A stretch of 64,000 bases of DNA from Pseudomonas sp. Bc-h (GCF_002080045.1 NZ_MUIN01000012.1:261557-325556), one strand, 5' to 3'. Positions 8,081-17,241 are shown, counted from the stretch's first letter. Program-made: numbers and translations. Notes: a model not told the origin generated them from the letters alone.

Positions 8081-9373
8081 GTGAACACCTCATCAGACCT
8101 GCGCAACAACCGCTCGCTGGACGGCCTCAACTTCTTTCTCGCCGACGTGCGCGACGGGCTCGGCCCCTATCTTGCGATCTACCTGCTGGCTGTCCACAAG
8201 TGGGACCCGGCCAGCATCGGGCTGGTCATGACGCTCGCTGGTATAGCCGCTTTGGTCACCCAGACGCCAGCGGGTGCGCTGATTGACCGCACCCGCAGCA
8301 AGCGTCTGGTGGTGGTAATCGCCGCCCTGCTGGTGACTGCCGGTTGCCTGGTATTGCCGTTCATCCATTCTTTTACCTGGGTCACGGTTACCCAATCCCT
8401 CAGCGCCATCGCGGGGTCGGTGTTTGCCCCAGCCATCGCTGCGATCTCATTGGGGATCACCGGGCCCAAGGCGTTCACTCGCCGTACCGGTCGCAATGAA
8501 ACCTGGAACCATGCCGGCAATGCCTGTGCAGCGCTGCTGGCCGGCGGTTGCTCGTGGCTGTTCGGGCCGATTGCGGTGTTTTACCTGATGGCGTTCATGG
8601 CAGCGGCGAGCATCGTGGCGGTGAGTTTCGTCGACGGCAGCGCCATCGATCATGAGGTCGCCCGGGGTTTTGACCCTGGCGTTCAGCAGGCAAACGAGCA
8701 ACCCAGTGGCGTGGCGGTACTGCTGCACAACCGGCCGCTACTGGTCTTTGCGATCTGCTGCGGACTGTTTCATCTGGCCAACGCCGCGATGCTGCCGCTG
8801 GTCAGCCAGAAGCTCTCGCAGATCGACATCCACCTTGCCACGCCACTGACCTCCGCCTGCATCGTCGCCGCACAGCTGGTGATGGTGCCGGTCGCCTGGC
8901 TGGTGGGCGCCAAGGCCGACAGCTGGGGACGCAAGCCGTTGCTGCTGGCGGGCTTCATCATCCTGCCGCTGCGTGGCGTGTTGTATGTGCTGTCCGATAA
9001 CCCGTACTGGCTGGTCGGAGTGCAACTGCTCGATGGCATCGGCGCCGGGGCGTTTGGTGCCCTGTTGCCGCTGGTGGTCAAGGACCTGACTCAGGGCACT
9101 GGCCGCTTCAACGTCAGCCTCGGGGCGATTTCAACGGTTTTCGGCCTGGGCGCGGCGCTGAGCAACGGCTTGGCCGGGCTGGTGATTCGCGAAGCCGGTT
9201 ACAGCGCCGCGTTCCTCACGCTGGCCGTGATTGCCGCGCTGGCCTTCGTGTTGCTGTGGCTGGCCGTGCCCGAGACCCTTGCCCTGCATGCCGAAACGCC
9301 TGAGCAACAGCGCCACGACGAGGCTGGCGATACCAATGCCCACGGCCAGGCCGAGCAAGGCCCGGTCACCTGA
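8081..9373 (+). CDS. MFS transporter
   Basis: A 430-residue inner-membrane transporter with about 12 hydrophobic helices. The MFS motif A appears as GALIDRTRSKR after helix 2, and a second copy-like loop WLVGAKADSWGRKP lies after helix 8. The start is GTG. The substrate is unknown. The fold ends near residue 405 (VPETLALHAE); the remaining hydrophilic tail is encoded opposite the end of the convergent MFS gene, with 243 bp shared. This is a standalone forward gene divergent from hemB. Confidence 0.85.
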   Translation: MNTSSDLRNNRSLDGLNFFLADVRDGLGPYLAIYLLAVHKWDPASIGLVMTLAGIAALVTQTPAGALIDRTRSKRLVVVIAALLVTAGCLVLPFIHSFTWVTVTQSLSAIAGSVFAPAIAAISLGITGPKAFTRRTGRNETWNHAGNACAALLAGGCSWLFGPIAVFYLMAFMAAASIVAVSFVDGSAIDHEVARGFDPGVQQANEQPSGVAVLLHNRPLLVFAICCGLFHLANAAMLPLVSQKLSQIDIHLATPLTSACIVAAQLVMVPVAWLVGAKADSWGRKPLLLAGFIILPLRGVLYVLSDNPYWLVGVQLLDGIGAGAFGALLPLVVKDLTQGTGRFNVSLGAISTVFGLGAALSNGLAGLVIREAGYSAAFLTLAVIAALAFVLLWLAVPETLALHAETPEQQRHDEAGDTNAHGQAEQGPVT

Positions 9374-10441
9374 GTGATCGCGCACAGCAGCGAAAAACCA
9401 GGGCGCGAAGGCCGACAGGATGAACCCCGGGGCCACCAACCGCCCGAGTAATCGGGCGTACTGGCGGTGCGCGAAAAGCTCGAACGGCAAACTGGCGCGC
9501 AACAGCGTCGAAAGCCCGTTGAGTGCGCCGTAGCCAAACACGAACAGACACGCCAGCATCACTCTGCCCTGGGCCATCAAGCCCAGGGCGAAACACAGCG
9601 GCAGACCAACGCTCACAAACAGATTGAGCGACAGCGCAGACGTCGATCGACCGAACAGGCTCTGGGTCAACCGCGCGCTGGTCTGGCCGATTCCCCACAG
9701 CGCCACGAGGCTGATCGGTGCGCCCATGCCCGCCAGCAAACCGGGCAATTGCGGCCCGAGTCCGGCTGACAGCACGCCAATCAGGGTTACGCTCAGGCCG
9801 TAGAGAATCTGCCGCGACAGGGGTGCCGGGATGTCTTCGTGTTCGCTCTTCGCTTGGCAATCTGTGCCGATTACAGCCCCCCCTTTTGGCAAAACGAAGA
9901 GCAATGCGGCGCTGACGACGGCAAGCGCAGCATAGATGAGTGCACCACTGCGCCAGCCCAGGCTTACCTGCAGGGCGTGCCCCAGCGGCCAGAACACCGC
10001 TGAAGACAATCCGCCGAGTAAGGTGATACGCACCATCGCCGGTCTGGCGCGCTCACCGGCCAGCCCCGCCAATGTCGCGAACAAAGCGTCATACAGCGAA
10101 AGCCGCATGCCGGTGCCTAACAGCATCCAGGTGAGGTAATACGCAACCGGTGAATCACAGAACGCCAGCAGCACGCAACCGAGCGCATTGATCAAGGTCC
10201 CCAGCTGCAGAACATTGCGCCCGCCAAAGCGCTCGATCAAACGACCGGTCAGGGGCGACACCAGCCCCATCACCACCATCGCCACCGACAAGCCGGCGAA
10301 CACCTGCGGCGCGCTCCATCCCAGATCGCCGACCATGGCCTGGCCGAAAGCGCCGAGCAGGTAGAACGACACGCCCCAGTTGATCAGTTGCCCGAGCCCC
10401 AGCGGCCAGACCACCCGGTAGTCCAGTGCGGCGCTAGCCAC
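9131..10441 (-). CDS. MFS transporter
   Basis: A 436-residue inner-membrane transporter with about 12 helices and a motif-A-like loop GRLIERFGGRNV. The hydrophobic core ends near residue 385 (VALLLRRFGMQGK). The last 48 or so residues are hydrophilic, rich in Gln, His and Arg, and are read antisense to the convergent MFS gene, so they are probably a non-functional extension. The start overlaps the end of the GNAT gene by eight bases, which puts transporter and acetyltransferase in one operon. This suggests export of the acetylated product or of the toxin itself, but the substrate is not known. Confidence 0.85.
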   Translation of the reverse strand: MASAALDYRVVWPLGLGQLINWGVSFYLLGAFGQAMVGDLGWSAPQVFAGLSVAMVVMGLVSPLTGRLIERFGGRNVLQLGTLINALGCVLLAFCDSPVAYYLTWMLLGTGMRLSLYDALFATLAGLAGERARPAMVRITLLGGLSSAVFWPLGHALQVSLGWRSGALIYAALAVVSAALLFVLPKGGAVIGTDCQAKSEHEDIPAPLSRQILYGLSVTLIGVLSAGLGPQLPGLLAGMGAPISLVALWGIGQTSARLTQSLFGRSTSALSLNLFVSVGLPLCFALGLMAQGRVMLACLFVFGYGALNGLSTLLRASLPFELFAHRQYARLLGRLVAPGFILSAFAPWFFAAVRDHSGDRALLGLAVGIGIASLVVALLLRRFGMQGKGLGHGQPQQHEGQRGNHGQREERGAVTGFANHQPGQAVAQRRAQAENR

Positions 10442-10967
10442 GGGGCACGCAGGCGGAGCCCTCGCCCAGTTCGCGCTGCATCAGCACGGTATCGAGCCAG
10501 CGCCCATGTTTGAAACCCACCGACTCGAACACCCCAACTTTTCGAAACCCAAGACGCTCATGCAGGCGGATCGAGGCAATGTTTTCACTGTTGCCGATCA
10601 CCGCCACCATCTGCCGCCGACCGCCTTCGATACAACGCTGGATGATCAGGTTCAACAAAGCCTGACCGATGCCCAGCCCTGCCATGCCTTCGCGCACGTA
10701 CACCGAATCTTCGACAGTGAAGCGATACGCCGGGCGCGGCCGATAGAGGGTTGCGTAACCATAGCCGACCACCTCGCCGTCGCGCTCGGCCACCAGATAC
10801 GGCAAACCATTGGCACAGACATCGGCGCGGCGCTGGAGCATCTGTGCAACGTTCGGCGGCTCCAGCTCGAAACTGGCGGTGCCGTGGATGACGTGGTGGG
10901 CGTAGATCGCCTGTACGGCAGGCATGTCGTCTTCATGGGCGTCGCGCAGGATGAGAGTGTCGGGCAT
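10434..10967 (-). CDS. GNAT N-acetyltransferase, phosphinothricin/arsinothricin/methionine-sulfoximine type
   Basis: A cytoplasmic acetyl-CoA-dependent N-acetyltransferase of 177 residues. It has the family opening with YAHHVIHGTASFE, the acetyl-CoA loop region REGMAGLGIGQALL, and the C-terminal LHERLGFRKVGVFESVGFK, all typical of the Pat/ArsN/MddA group that acetylates glutamine-analogue amino acids. Which of these substrates is used cannot be decided by eye. It is the first gene of a two-gene operon with an MFS transporter and is divergent from a LysR gene, an arrangement common for detoxification functions. Confidence 0.88.
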   Translation of the reverse strand: MPDTLILRDAHEDDMPAVQAIYAHHVIHGTASFELEPPNVAQMLQRRADVCANGLPYLVAERDGEVVGYGYATLYRPRPAYRFTVEDSVYVREGMAGLGIGQALLNLIIQRCIEGGRRQMVAVIGNSENIASIRLHERLGFRKVGVFESVGFKHGRWLDTVLMQRELGEGSACVPRG

Positions 10968-11094
10968 GAGTAGTCTTCTTGAACGAAAGTGCGGGGTAAT
11001 GGCTTTTGCTTGCTGTCACTGACGCAATCATGACGCGCCGATATACCAAAACAAAGTTATGATTTGTCATCCTCAGCATAAGTAAAACTTTGCC
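10968..11094. promoter_or_regulatory. Divergent spacer GNAT/LysR with a LysR-like box
   Basis: A 127-bp spacer between divergent starts. At 11051-11067 it contains ACAAA-GTTATGA-TTTGT, an imperfectly LysR-like inverted repeat with five-base arms, located about 30 bases before the LysR start and 85 before the GNAT start. It could be an autoregulatory site; the arms are short, so this is weak evidence. Confidence 0.4.
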
Positions 11095-11982
11095 ATGCAA
11101 CGGCTCAATCTCAATCACCTGCACACCTTTGCCCACGTCATCCGCCACGGCAGTTTCTCGGCCGCCGCTGAACGCCTGAACCTGACTCAACCCGCCGTCA
11201 GCCTGCATATCCGCCAACTGGAGCAGCGCCTGAACCTGCGGTTGATCGAGCGAGTAGGCAAACGCATTAAGGCGACTTCCGCCGGCAGCACGCTGCTGGA
11301 ACACATCGGGCGGATTGATGCGGTGGTGGAAGACGCTTTGCTCGACCTCGCCAGCCACGCGCAGGGCGTCGCCGGACAGATCGCTATTGGCACTGGCGCG
11401 ACAGCCTGCATTCATCTGCTGCCGCCCATTCTGCAAACCTTGCGTCGGCAGTTCCCGGCGCTGGACGTGCGAGTCAGCACCGGCAACACCGACGGCATTC
11501 TGCGTGCGGTCGAGGAAAACCGGCTGGATCTGGCGCTGGTCACCCTCCCCGCCGCCGGACGCAGCCTGTCGATCACGCCTCTGCTGGACGACGAGTTTGT
11601 GGCGATTTTCAGCGCCGAGCAAAAGACCCTCCCGCCCGCGATCACACCACAATCGCTGGAAACTCTGCCGCTGGTGGTGTTCGAAGCAGGCAGCAGCACC
11701 CGCTTGCTGATTGATGAGTGGTACCTGCGTGCGGGCTTGCGCATCAAGCCGGTGATGGAACTGGGCAGCATCGAGGCAATCAAGGAAATGGTCGCGGCAG
11801 GCCTGGGTTACAGCATCGTGCCGCGGATGTCGGTTGCAGCTGCTCACCATCGGCGGGGTTTGCAGGTGCAGCCATTGACTCCTCCGCTGAGCCGCACGCT
11901 GGGCATTGTGCTGCGTCAGGACAAGCCGTTGGGCAAGGCCTTGCGCCAGGTCCTTGAAGCCTTGCAGACGCTGGCGCCGTGA
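11095..11982 (+). CDS. LysR-family transcriptional regulator
   Basis: A 295-residue regulator with an N-terminal winged HTH (HTFAHVIRHGSFSAAAERLN, then TQPAVSLHIRQLE) and a LysR effector-binding domain of the CysB/CbbR type with typical phrases such as GQIAIGTGATACIHLLPPIL and MVAAGLGYSIVPRM. It is divergent from the GNAT-MFS operon, which is its most likely target. The effector is unknown. The gene is complete, and a start at ATG 11095 gives the usual family length. Confidence 0.88.
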   Translation: MQRLNLNHLHTFAHVIRHGSFSAAAERLNLTQPAVSLHIRQLEQRLNLRLIERVGKRIKATSAGSTLLEHIGRIDAVVEDALLDLASHAQGVAGQIAIGTGATACIHLLPPILQTLRRQFPALDVRVSTGNTDGILRAVEENRLDLALVTLPAAGRSLSITPLLDDEFVAIFSAEQKTLPPAITPQSLETLPLVVFEAGSSTRLLIDEWYLRAGLRIKPVMELGSIEAIKEMVAAGLGYSIVPRMSVAAAHHRRGLQVQPLTPPLSRTLGIVLRQDKPLGKALRQVLEALQTLAP

Positions 11983-12031
11983 TTGGGTTTAGAATGCCGC
12001 CCTTTCTTCACAGCTGAACCGCCGCCACCCC

Positions 12032-12970
12032 ATGAATGCCGACGCCCTGAATACCCTCAACGAGCACCTGCTCGCCGCCCTCGCCCCAGCGCCCGCCGAA
12101 ACCCGCCGCCTGTTCCACGGCCGCGGTCGCCGCTGGCCGGGCCTGGAGCAGCTGACCGTGGACTGGATGCAGGGCGTGGTACTGGTGTCGCTGTTCAAGG
12201 AACCTGCGGCCGATGAACTGGACGGGTTGAAACGCCTGCTGCTGGATCTGATGCAGACACAGGCCTGGAAAAACAGCGAAGCCCACACGTTACTGCTGCA
12301 ACACCGCTACCTGCCCGACAGCCTGACCGAAACCCTGCTGGGCGAGATGCCGGATGACTGGACCCTGACGGAAGGCGGCCTGCGCTACCTCGTGGATTTC
12401 GGCAAGAAACAAAACACCGGCCTGTTCCTCGACATGCGCTACGGTCGCGATTGGGTCCGCGCCAACGCCGCAGGCAAACGCATCCTTAATCTGTTCGCCT
12501 ACACCTGCGGGTTTTCTGTGGCCGCCATCGAGGGCGGAGCGGATTTCGTGGTCAATCTGGACATGTCTCGTGCTGCGCTGAGCCGTGGTCGCGACAACCA
12601 CCGCCTGAACGGCCATGACCTGGGCAAGGTCAGCTTCCTCGGCCATGAGCTGTTCAAATCCTGGGGCAAGGTGAAAAGCGGCGGGCCGTACGATCTGGTG
12701 ATCATCGACCCACCCTCGTTCCAGAAAGGCAGCTTCCTGCTCACCAAGGACTACCAGCGCGTGCTGCGCAAACTGCCCGAACTGCTGAGCGCCGACGGCA
12801 CAGTCCTCGCCTGCATGAACGACCCGGCACTCGGCGCGGACTTCCTGATTGAGGGCGTGATGCGCGAAGCACCAGGGCTGCGCTTCGAACAGCGTCTCGA
12901 AAACCCGCCGGAATTTGCCGATATCGAGCCTGGAGGTGGGTTGAAGGCGCTGGTTTTCCGGCAGGGCTAA
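12032..12970 (+). CDS. Class I SAM-dependent methyltransferase, RlmI/RlmK-like
   Basis: A 312-residue cytoplasmic protein with a Rossmann-fold methyltransferase domain in its C-terminal two thirds. Visible motifs are the SAM-binding stretch ILNLFAYTCGFSVAAIEGGA (about residues 150-169), the acidic loop NLDMSRAALSRGRDNHRLNG, and the catalytic-site motif DLVIIDPPSFQKGSF. These match the Methyltrans_SAM family that includes 23S rRNA cytosine methyltransferases RlmI and RlmK. The N-terminal PUA domain of RlmI is not evident, so the RNA target is uncertain. It follows the LysR gene by 49 bp on the same strand but has no obvious link to it. Confidence 0.85.
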   Translation: MNADALNTLNEHLLAALAPAPAETRRLFHGRGRRWPGLEQLTVDWMQGVVLVSLFKEPAADELDGLKRLLLDLMQTQAWKNSEAHTLLLQHRYLPDSLTETLLGEMPDDWTLTEGGLRYLVDFGKKQNTGLFLDMRYGRDWVRANAAGKRILNLFAYTCGFSVAAIEGGADFVVNLDMSRAALSRGRDNHRLNGHDLGKVSFLGHELFKSWGKVKSGGPYDLVIIDPPSFQKGSFLLTKDYQRVLRKLPELLSADGTVLACMNDPALGADFLIEGVMREAPGLRFEQRLENPPEFADIEPGGGLKALVFRQG

Positions 12971-13085
12971 ACACTCGCGTAGTAACGGAGCGGCTTGGAA
13001 CTCTGCAATGGGACCTATCCGTTGGGATTCTGGACTTTGGCGCGGGTCGCATCCGGTGGAAGCTCTTAACCTGGCCCCCCATCGC

Positions 13086-13192
13086 TGCCGTCGTCACCTC
13101 CGGCGTCTCCCACAGGAATTGAGGCACCTGCGACCTGCGCCGGACATAGCCCACTGTGGGAGCTTCTGGAGGTTACGACAGTGGCGAATGCG
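13086..13192. repeat. Inverted pair of second-class REP elements
   Basis: Two opposed copies of the GTGGGAG/GGAGGTCACGACGG repeat occupy 13086-13114 (reverse orientation) and 13156-13192 (forward, with variants TTCTGGAGGTTACGACAG). They fill most of the 245-bp space between the methyltransferase and the chemoreceptor, which converge here. The hairpin may act as a bidirectional terminator; no T-tract is visible. Confidence 0.8.
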
Positions 13193-13215
13193 GCCTGACA
13201 GAAACTCGCGGTGTA

Positions 13216-14835
13216 TCAAGCACTCAACCGCGATATCACATCGTTCAACCCCATCGACAACCCATGCAGATCCTCGCTTGCAGTCTGAGTGCGCTGTACG
13301 TTGCTCTGGTTAGTGGTAGCAATGGCGGTGATCTCCGTGAGGTTGCGGGAGATGTCTTCAGCCACCGAGGTCTGCTCTTCGGCCGCCGTGGCGATCTGGC
13401 GGTTCATGTCACGAATGGCTTCCACCGCTGTGGTAATGCGTTGCAGCGAGGAACCGGCCAGCGCCACTTGATCGACGCTTTCCTGACTGCGCGCCTGACC
13501 GCTTTCGATGGCCTGCGCGGCATCGATGGCGCCGGTCTGCACCGAACTGATGATCTGGTTGATCTCGGCAGTGGAGGCCGCTGTGCGCTGCGCCAGTGTG
13601 CGTACTTCGTCGGCAACCACCGCAAAACCGCGCCCGGCATCTCCGGCGCGCGCCGCTTCGATGGCTGCGTTGAGCGCAAGCAGGTTGGTCTGTTCGGCAA
13701 TCCCGCGAATCACTTCCAGGACCTTGCCGATGCGCCCGCTGTCGCTTTCCAGACGACGAATGACATCGGCGGTATTACTGATCTCTGCGCGCATCTGGGT
13801 AATCGCGGTAATGGTCGCGCTCATCACCTTGCCGCCATCCTGGGAACTGCGATCGGCTTCATCGGCGGCCTGCGCGGCTTGGGCGGCATGACGCGCGACT
13901 TCCTGAGCGGTGGCGGACATTTCAGTCATTGCGGTCGCCACCTGATCAGTGCGCTCGAATTGCTCGTGTGTGCCTTGGGCCATCAACGCCGCAATCGCCT
14001 TCAATTCGCCACCGGCGCTGTCCAGGTCGGTGGTACTGCGCTTGAGCCGAGTGAAGGTCTCGGCAAGGAAATCTCGCAGCGTATTGGCGGCAACGGCCAG
14101 ACGCCCCAGTTCATCCTTACGGGTAATGCTGACGCGTTCACTGAAGCGGCCCTGACTCAGCTGCGCCACATATTCGATCAGCATGCTGACAGGGCCGACG
14201 ATGTTACGGTTGACCATCCACAGCGTGAGCACGCCCACCAGCAACGCTGAGGCCAGCATCACCAGCGTGCCAATGAGAATGGTCTGATCGGCCGTGCGGC
14301 TGATGGATACGGATTGTGCATCACTGAGCTTGCGCAGGCTGAGCACCAATTCGCTCATCTGTTCGCTGGCAGCGCGGTCCACCCCCTTGACCGCCTGATC
14401 GCCTGCCACCGGATCGCCGCCCGCCGCAACGAACGCGTCGCGCCCTTTGCGATAGGCCACCCCCAGCGCACGGTGCTCTTCACGCAGCTTGTCGACCTGA
14501 GACTTGGCCACTGCATCGAGCCCTGCCATGGCGCTCAACTGCCCCAGGGTCGCCTGAACCTGACGCTCCTGGTCTTCGAACTGTCCCCAGAACTTGTCGC
14601 GATCAGCCGGCTGCTTGCCGCGCAGCAACACGTTTTTCCACTCCTGAACCTGAACCTTGAATTGCAGATTTGCTTGATCGACCAACTGCGAAGCGTGCAG
14701 TGGACCTTCCAGCAATCCGCGATAGGCGTGCACGTTACTGGAGAGGAAATGGAAGCAGGCCAGCGCGATCAACACCACCAGCACCAGGCTGCCGCTGAGC
14801 AGCGCCAGGATCTGCAATTTCAGGGATTTCGACAT
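13216..14835 (-). CDS. Methyl-accepting chemotaxis protein, four-helix-bundle type
   Basis: An inner-membrane chemoreceptor of 539 residues. TM1 is at about residues 7-28, a periplasmic region of about 155 residues looks like a helical-bundle (4HB) sensor, and TM2 lies near residues 187-209. A HAMP domain (MLIEYVAQLSQGRFSERVSI) and a cytoplasmic signalling domain follow. The highly conserved hairpin tip reads IAEQTNLLALNAAIEAARAG. The start at 14835 places the first TM directly at the N-terminus and removes a 17-residue extension. It ends without a CheR-docking pentapeptide. The ligand is unknown; the gene stands alone. Confidence 0.9.
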   Translation of the reverse strand: MSKSLKLQILALLSGSLVLVVLIALACFHFLSSNVHAYRGLLEGPLHASQLVDQANLQFKVQVQEWKNVLLRGKQPADRDKFWGQFEDQERQVQATLGQLSAMAGLDAVAKSQVDKLREEHRALGVAYRKGRDAFVAAGGDPVAGDQAVKGVDRAASEQMSELVLSLRKLSDAQSVSISRTADQTILIGTLVMLASALLVGVLTLWMVNRNIVGPVSMLIEYVAQLSQGRFSERVSITRKDELGRLAVAANTLRDFLAETFTRLKRSTTDLDSAGGELKAIAALMAQGTHEQFERTDQVATAMTEMSATAQEVARHAAQAAQAADEADRSSQDGGKVMSATITAITQMRAEISNTADVIRRLESDSGRIGKVLEVIRGIAEQTNLLALNAAIEAARAGDAGRGFAVVADEVRTLAQRTAASTAEINQIISSVQTGAIDAAQAIESGQARSQESVDQVALAGSSLQRITTAVEAIRDMNRQIATAAEEQTSVAEDISRNLTEITAIATTNQSNVQRTQTASEDLHGLSMGLNDVISRLSA

Positions 14836-15111
14836 ACGGAGAATCTCATCAGGGAGGACTGCCATCTTCGGCTGTCTTTCTGACAACCGACTGTTCGCGC
14901 GCTAGTCACTTCCCTGTGTTGCTGCCTGAACCGTTCGAAAGCGTTCAAACCAGCGGCCTTACACAGGTTGATTCGACCTGCAGCAGGGCTTCTTTAAGCG
15001 GTCGACGAGAGATCCGATAGACGGTTCAAAACCGTCAAAACAGCGGCTGAATCATGGGTCAATATTCTGACCCAAAGAGCCCAACCGTATGAAATACGGT
15101 TGATTTAATGA
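14836..15111. terminator. Spacer with two hairpins downstream of the LysR gene
   Basis: The 276-bp spacer between the LysR stop (15112, reverse) and the chemoreceptor start contains two perfect inverted repeats. At 15083-15101, AACCGTAT-GAA-ATACGGTT has eight-base arms and lies directly after the LysR stop. At 15020-15036, GACGGTT-CAA-AACCGTC has seven-base arms. The first is a plausible terminator for the LysR gene although the T-tract is poor; the remainder should hold the chemoreceptor promoter. Confidence 0.5.
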
Positions 15112-16029
15112 TCACGCCCACCCCTCTCGGCACTCCATCAGATAGTCAATGAATGCCCGCAACCTCAACGGCACATGGCGATTGCTTGGGTACAACAACG
15201 TGAAAGGACGCGAGCGCCCGGCGTAGTCGCTGAGCACTTCTACCAGGGCGCCTTCACGCAATTCCTTTTCCACGGAAAAACGATAGGCCTGAAACAGCCC
15301 GGCGCCGCTTTTCGCCAGGGTCACGCCACCCAGTACATCGTCCGAGCAGCAATAGCCACTCTCGGCGAGTAATTCCCTGGGTTGGCCGTTTTCCTGAAAC
15401 AGCCAAGGGATTCGCCGACCGTTGCTCGGCAGTTCGTACTGAATGCATTCGTGATCGGCGAGGTCTTCCAGCGTCTGTGGGGTTCCGGCACGTTGCAGGT
15501 ATTGGGGAGTGGCGATCATCACCAGCGCGCCGTCTTCCAGCTTGCGCGCGATCAGCGTCGAGTCCGGTTGGGTCCGCACGCGGATGGCCATGTCGTAACC
15601 CTCGGCGACGAAGTCGATGTTGCGATTGCTGAGGTTGATGTCCACGGTCACATCAGGGAAGCGCCGGCGGAACTCCGCAAGCAGCGGCAGGATGCGATGA
15701 TGGCCGTAGGTGGTGGGAATGCTCATGCGCAACGTGCCGGAGGGCTTCAATTGCTGGCCCGAGACCTGACGCTCTGCCTCGATCAACTGGGCCAGCGCGC
15801 TGTTGCATTGTTCGAAATACACCCGCCCGCTTTCGGTCAGGCGAATGCTGCGGGTGGTGCGCACGAACATTCGCGCGCCCAGCCGCTCTTCCAGACGAGA
15901 TATCGAACGGCTCACCGCCGCTGGGGTCACGCCTGCGGCCAGTGCGGCGGCGGTAAAACTCCCGGCTTCCGCCGCCAGACAGAACAGCTCGATGCTGCCC
16001 AGTTGAATATCATCGAAATGGCGTTTCAC
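15112..16029 (-). CDS. LysR-family transcriptional regulator (CrgA-like subgroup)
   Basis: A 305-residue regulator with an N-terminal HTH (ELFCLAAEAGSFTAAALAAG, then TPAAVSRSISRLEERLG) and an effector domain starting near GTLRMSIPTTYGHHRILPLL. The phrases FVRTTRSIRLTESG and YDMAIRVRTQPDSTLIARKL are typical of the CrgA/DsdC-like LysR subgroup. It sits alone between a chemoreceptor and an IclR gene, neither obviously related, so no target is proposed. Confidence 0.88.
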   Translation of the reverse strand: MKRHFDDIQLGSIELFCLAAEAGSFTAAALAAGVTPAAVSRSISRLEERLGARMFVRTTRSIRLTESGRVYFEQCNSALAQLIEAERQVSGQQLKPSGTLRMSIPTTYGHHRILPLLAEFRRRFPDVTVDINLSNRNIDFVAEGYDMAIRVRTQPDSTLIARKLEDGALVMIATPQYLQRAGTPQTLEDLADHECIQYELPSNGRRIPWLFQENGQPRELLAESGYCCSDDVLGGVTLAKSGAGLFQAYRFSVEKELREGALVEVLSDYAGRSRPFTLLYPSNRHVPLRLRAFIDYLMECREGWA

Positions 16030-16139
16030 GATTGATTACACCGAGTAGCAAGTGAAGTATGCGGCAAGCGGTTTATCACTTTGGGTGGTGTAAATATAGT
16101 CCCGTCGATTTCTGCCGTTGCCTGCGGACAATCCTGCCT

Positions 16140-16979
16140 CTATTCCTTCTGCCCAAACACCTGGGACGGCCGGCGCAGCACCGGGTCGAACGGGTTGATC
16201 TTCTGGCTGATCGCCGCCGCTTCGCGCTTGAGCATGTCCACCACCGTGGGCATGCGCTCGGCGTTCAGGCGGTCGCTGATGGTGGCCACGCTCAAGGCTG
16301 CAACGGCACGGCCTTCGCGATCCAGAATCGGCACAGCCAGCCCCGCCATGCCCTCCAGCACGCCGGTGTTGCGCGCCGCATAACCCAGACGCCGAACGTT
16401 GTCGATTTCCGAGCGCAGCATCACCTCGTCGTACAGATGAAAATCACGCAGGCGCGGCAGGTTGTAGCGGATCACGGTGTCGCGCTCTTCCTCCGGCAGG
16501 AACGCCAGAATCGCCAGGCTGCCCTGCCCCACGCCCAGTGCCACACGGCCACCGATGTCGCCGGTGAAGGTGCGGATCGGGTACGGCCCTTCGCTGCGAT
16601 CCAGACACACCGCATCGAAACCGCTGCGTGCCAGCAGAAACAGCGAATCGCCCAGCGACGCCGAAAGCCTGAGCAGACTCGGCCGCACCACATCGCGCAG
16701 ATTACCGGTCTGCCCCGCCCTGGCCGCCAGTGCGAAAAACTCCAGGCTCAGGCGATAGCGCTTGCTGCGGGCGTCCTGCTCGACCATCCCCTCGTCCACC
16801 AGGCTGCGCAGCAAACGGTGAGTGGTCGGTTGCGAAAGACCAACGTGTTGCGCGATCTGCGTCACCCGCTCGCCGCCCTCGGGGCAATCACCCAGACACC
16901 GCAACACGGCGAACAGACGGGAAACAGCGCTCACCCCGGTCTCTTTTTGCTCTTGGTTATTCCGTTCAATGGAATTCAT
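16140..16979 (-). CDS. IclR-family transcriptional regulator
   Basis: A 279-residue regulator. The N-terminal winged HTH (about residues 15-80) contains VTQIAQHVGLSQPTTHRLLR and the wing QDARSKRYRLS; the IclR effector domain follows, with RSEGPYPIRTFTGDIGGRVA and GMAGLAVPILDREGRAVAAL. It is divergent from the ABC transporter/oxidoreductase operon at 17242 and is its likely regulator. TTCAAT repeats near its start codon may be the operator. The effector is presumably the imported substrate, which is unknown. Confidence 0.9.
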   Translation of the reverse strand: MNSIERNNQEQKETGVSAVSRLFAVLRCLGDCPEGGERVTQIAQHVGLSQPTTHRLLRSLVDEGMVEQDARSKRYRLSLEFFALAARAGQTGNLRDVVRPSLLRLSASLGDSLFLLARSGFDAVCLDRSEGPYPIRTFTGDIGGRVALGVGQGSLAILAFLPEEERDTVIRYNLPRLRDFHLYDEVMLRSEIDNVRRLGYAARNTGVLEGMAGLAVPILDREGRAVAALSVATISDRLNAERMPTVVDMLKREAAAISQKINPFDPVLRRPSQVFGQKE

Positions 16980-17048
16980 GCTTGCAGTTTTCCTGATTCA
17001 ATCCATCAAATGAATAAACTTGAAAAAACCACTCATTCAATGAAATTC
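16965..17048. promoter_or_regulatory. Repeated TTCAATGRAATTC boxes, candidate IclR operator
   Basis: TTCAATGGAATTC at 16965-16977 (over the IclR start codons) and TTCAATGAAATTC at 17036-17048 match at 12 of 13 positions. A shorter TTCAAT copy lies between them at 16997. Their placement between the divergent IclR gene and its presumed target operon fits an autoregulated operator. This is inferred from repetition only. Confidence 0.45.
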
Positions 17049-17060
17049 GACGTTGAGCCC

Positions 17061-17082
17061 ATCCTATGCTCGGGCATAGGAT
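17061..17082 (+). promoter_or_regulatory. Perfect hairpin in the leader of the ABC/oxidoreductase operon
   Basis: ATCCTATGC-TCGG-GCATAGGAT forms a nine-base-pair stem with a four-base loop, 160 bp before the ATPase start. There is no T-tract. It could be an operator palindrome or a leader hairpin. The downstream spacer to 17241 holds no convincing gene. Confidence 0.45.
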
Positions 17083-17241
17083 CAGTCCACAGGGCGATTT
17101 GAATAACAGCGGCAGCCGACCCAGATCGAGCGCCAGCGTCCACAGAGCATGCCGACCTCATTGCGGCAGGCCTTCTCTCTTCGCATCTGCCCATAAAAAA
17201 CGCTTGCCCCCGGCACGCACGAAAAAAGGTGGAACGCAGCC

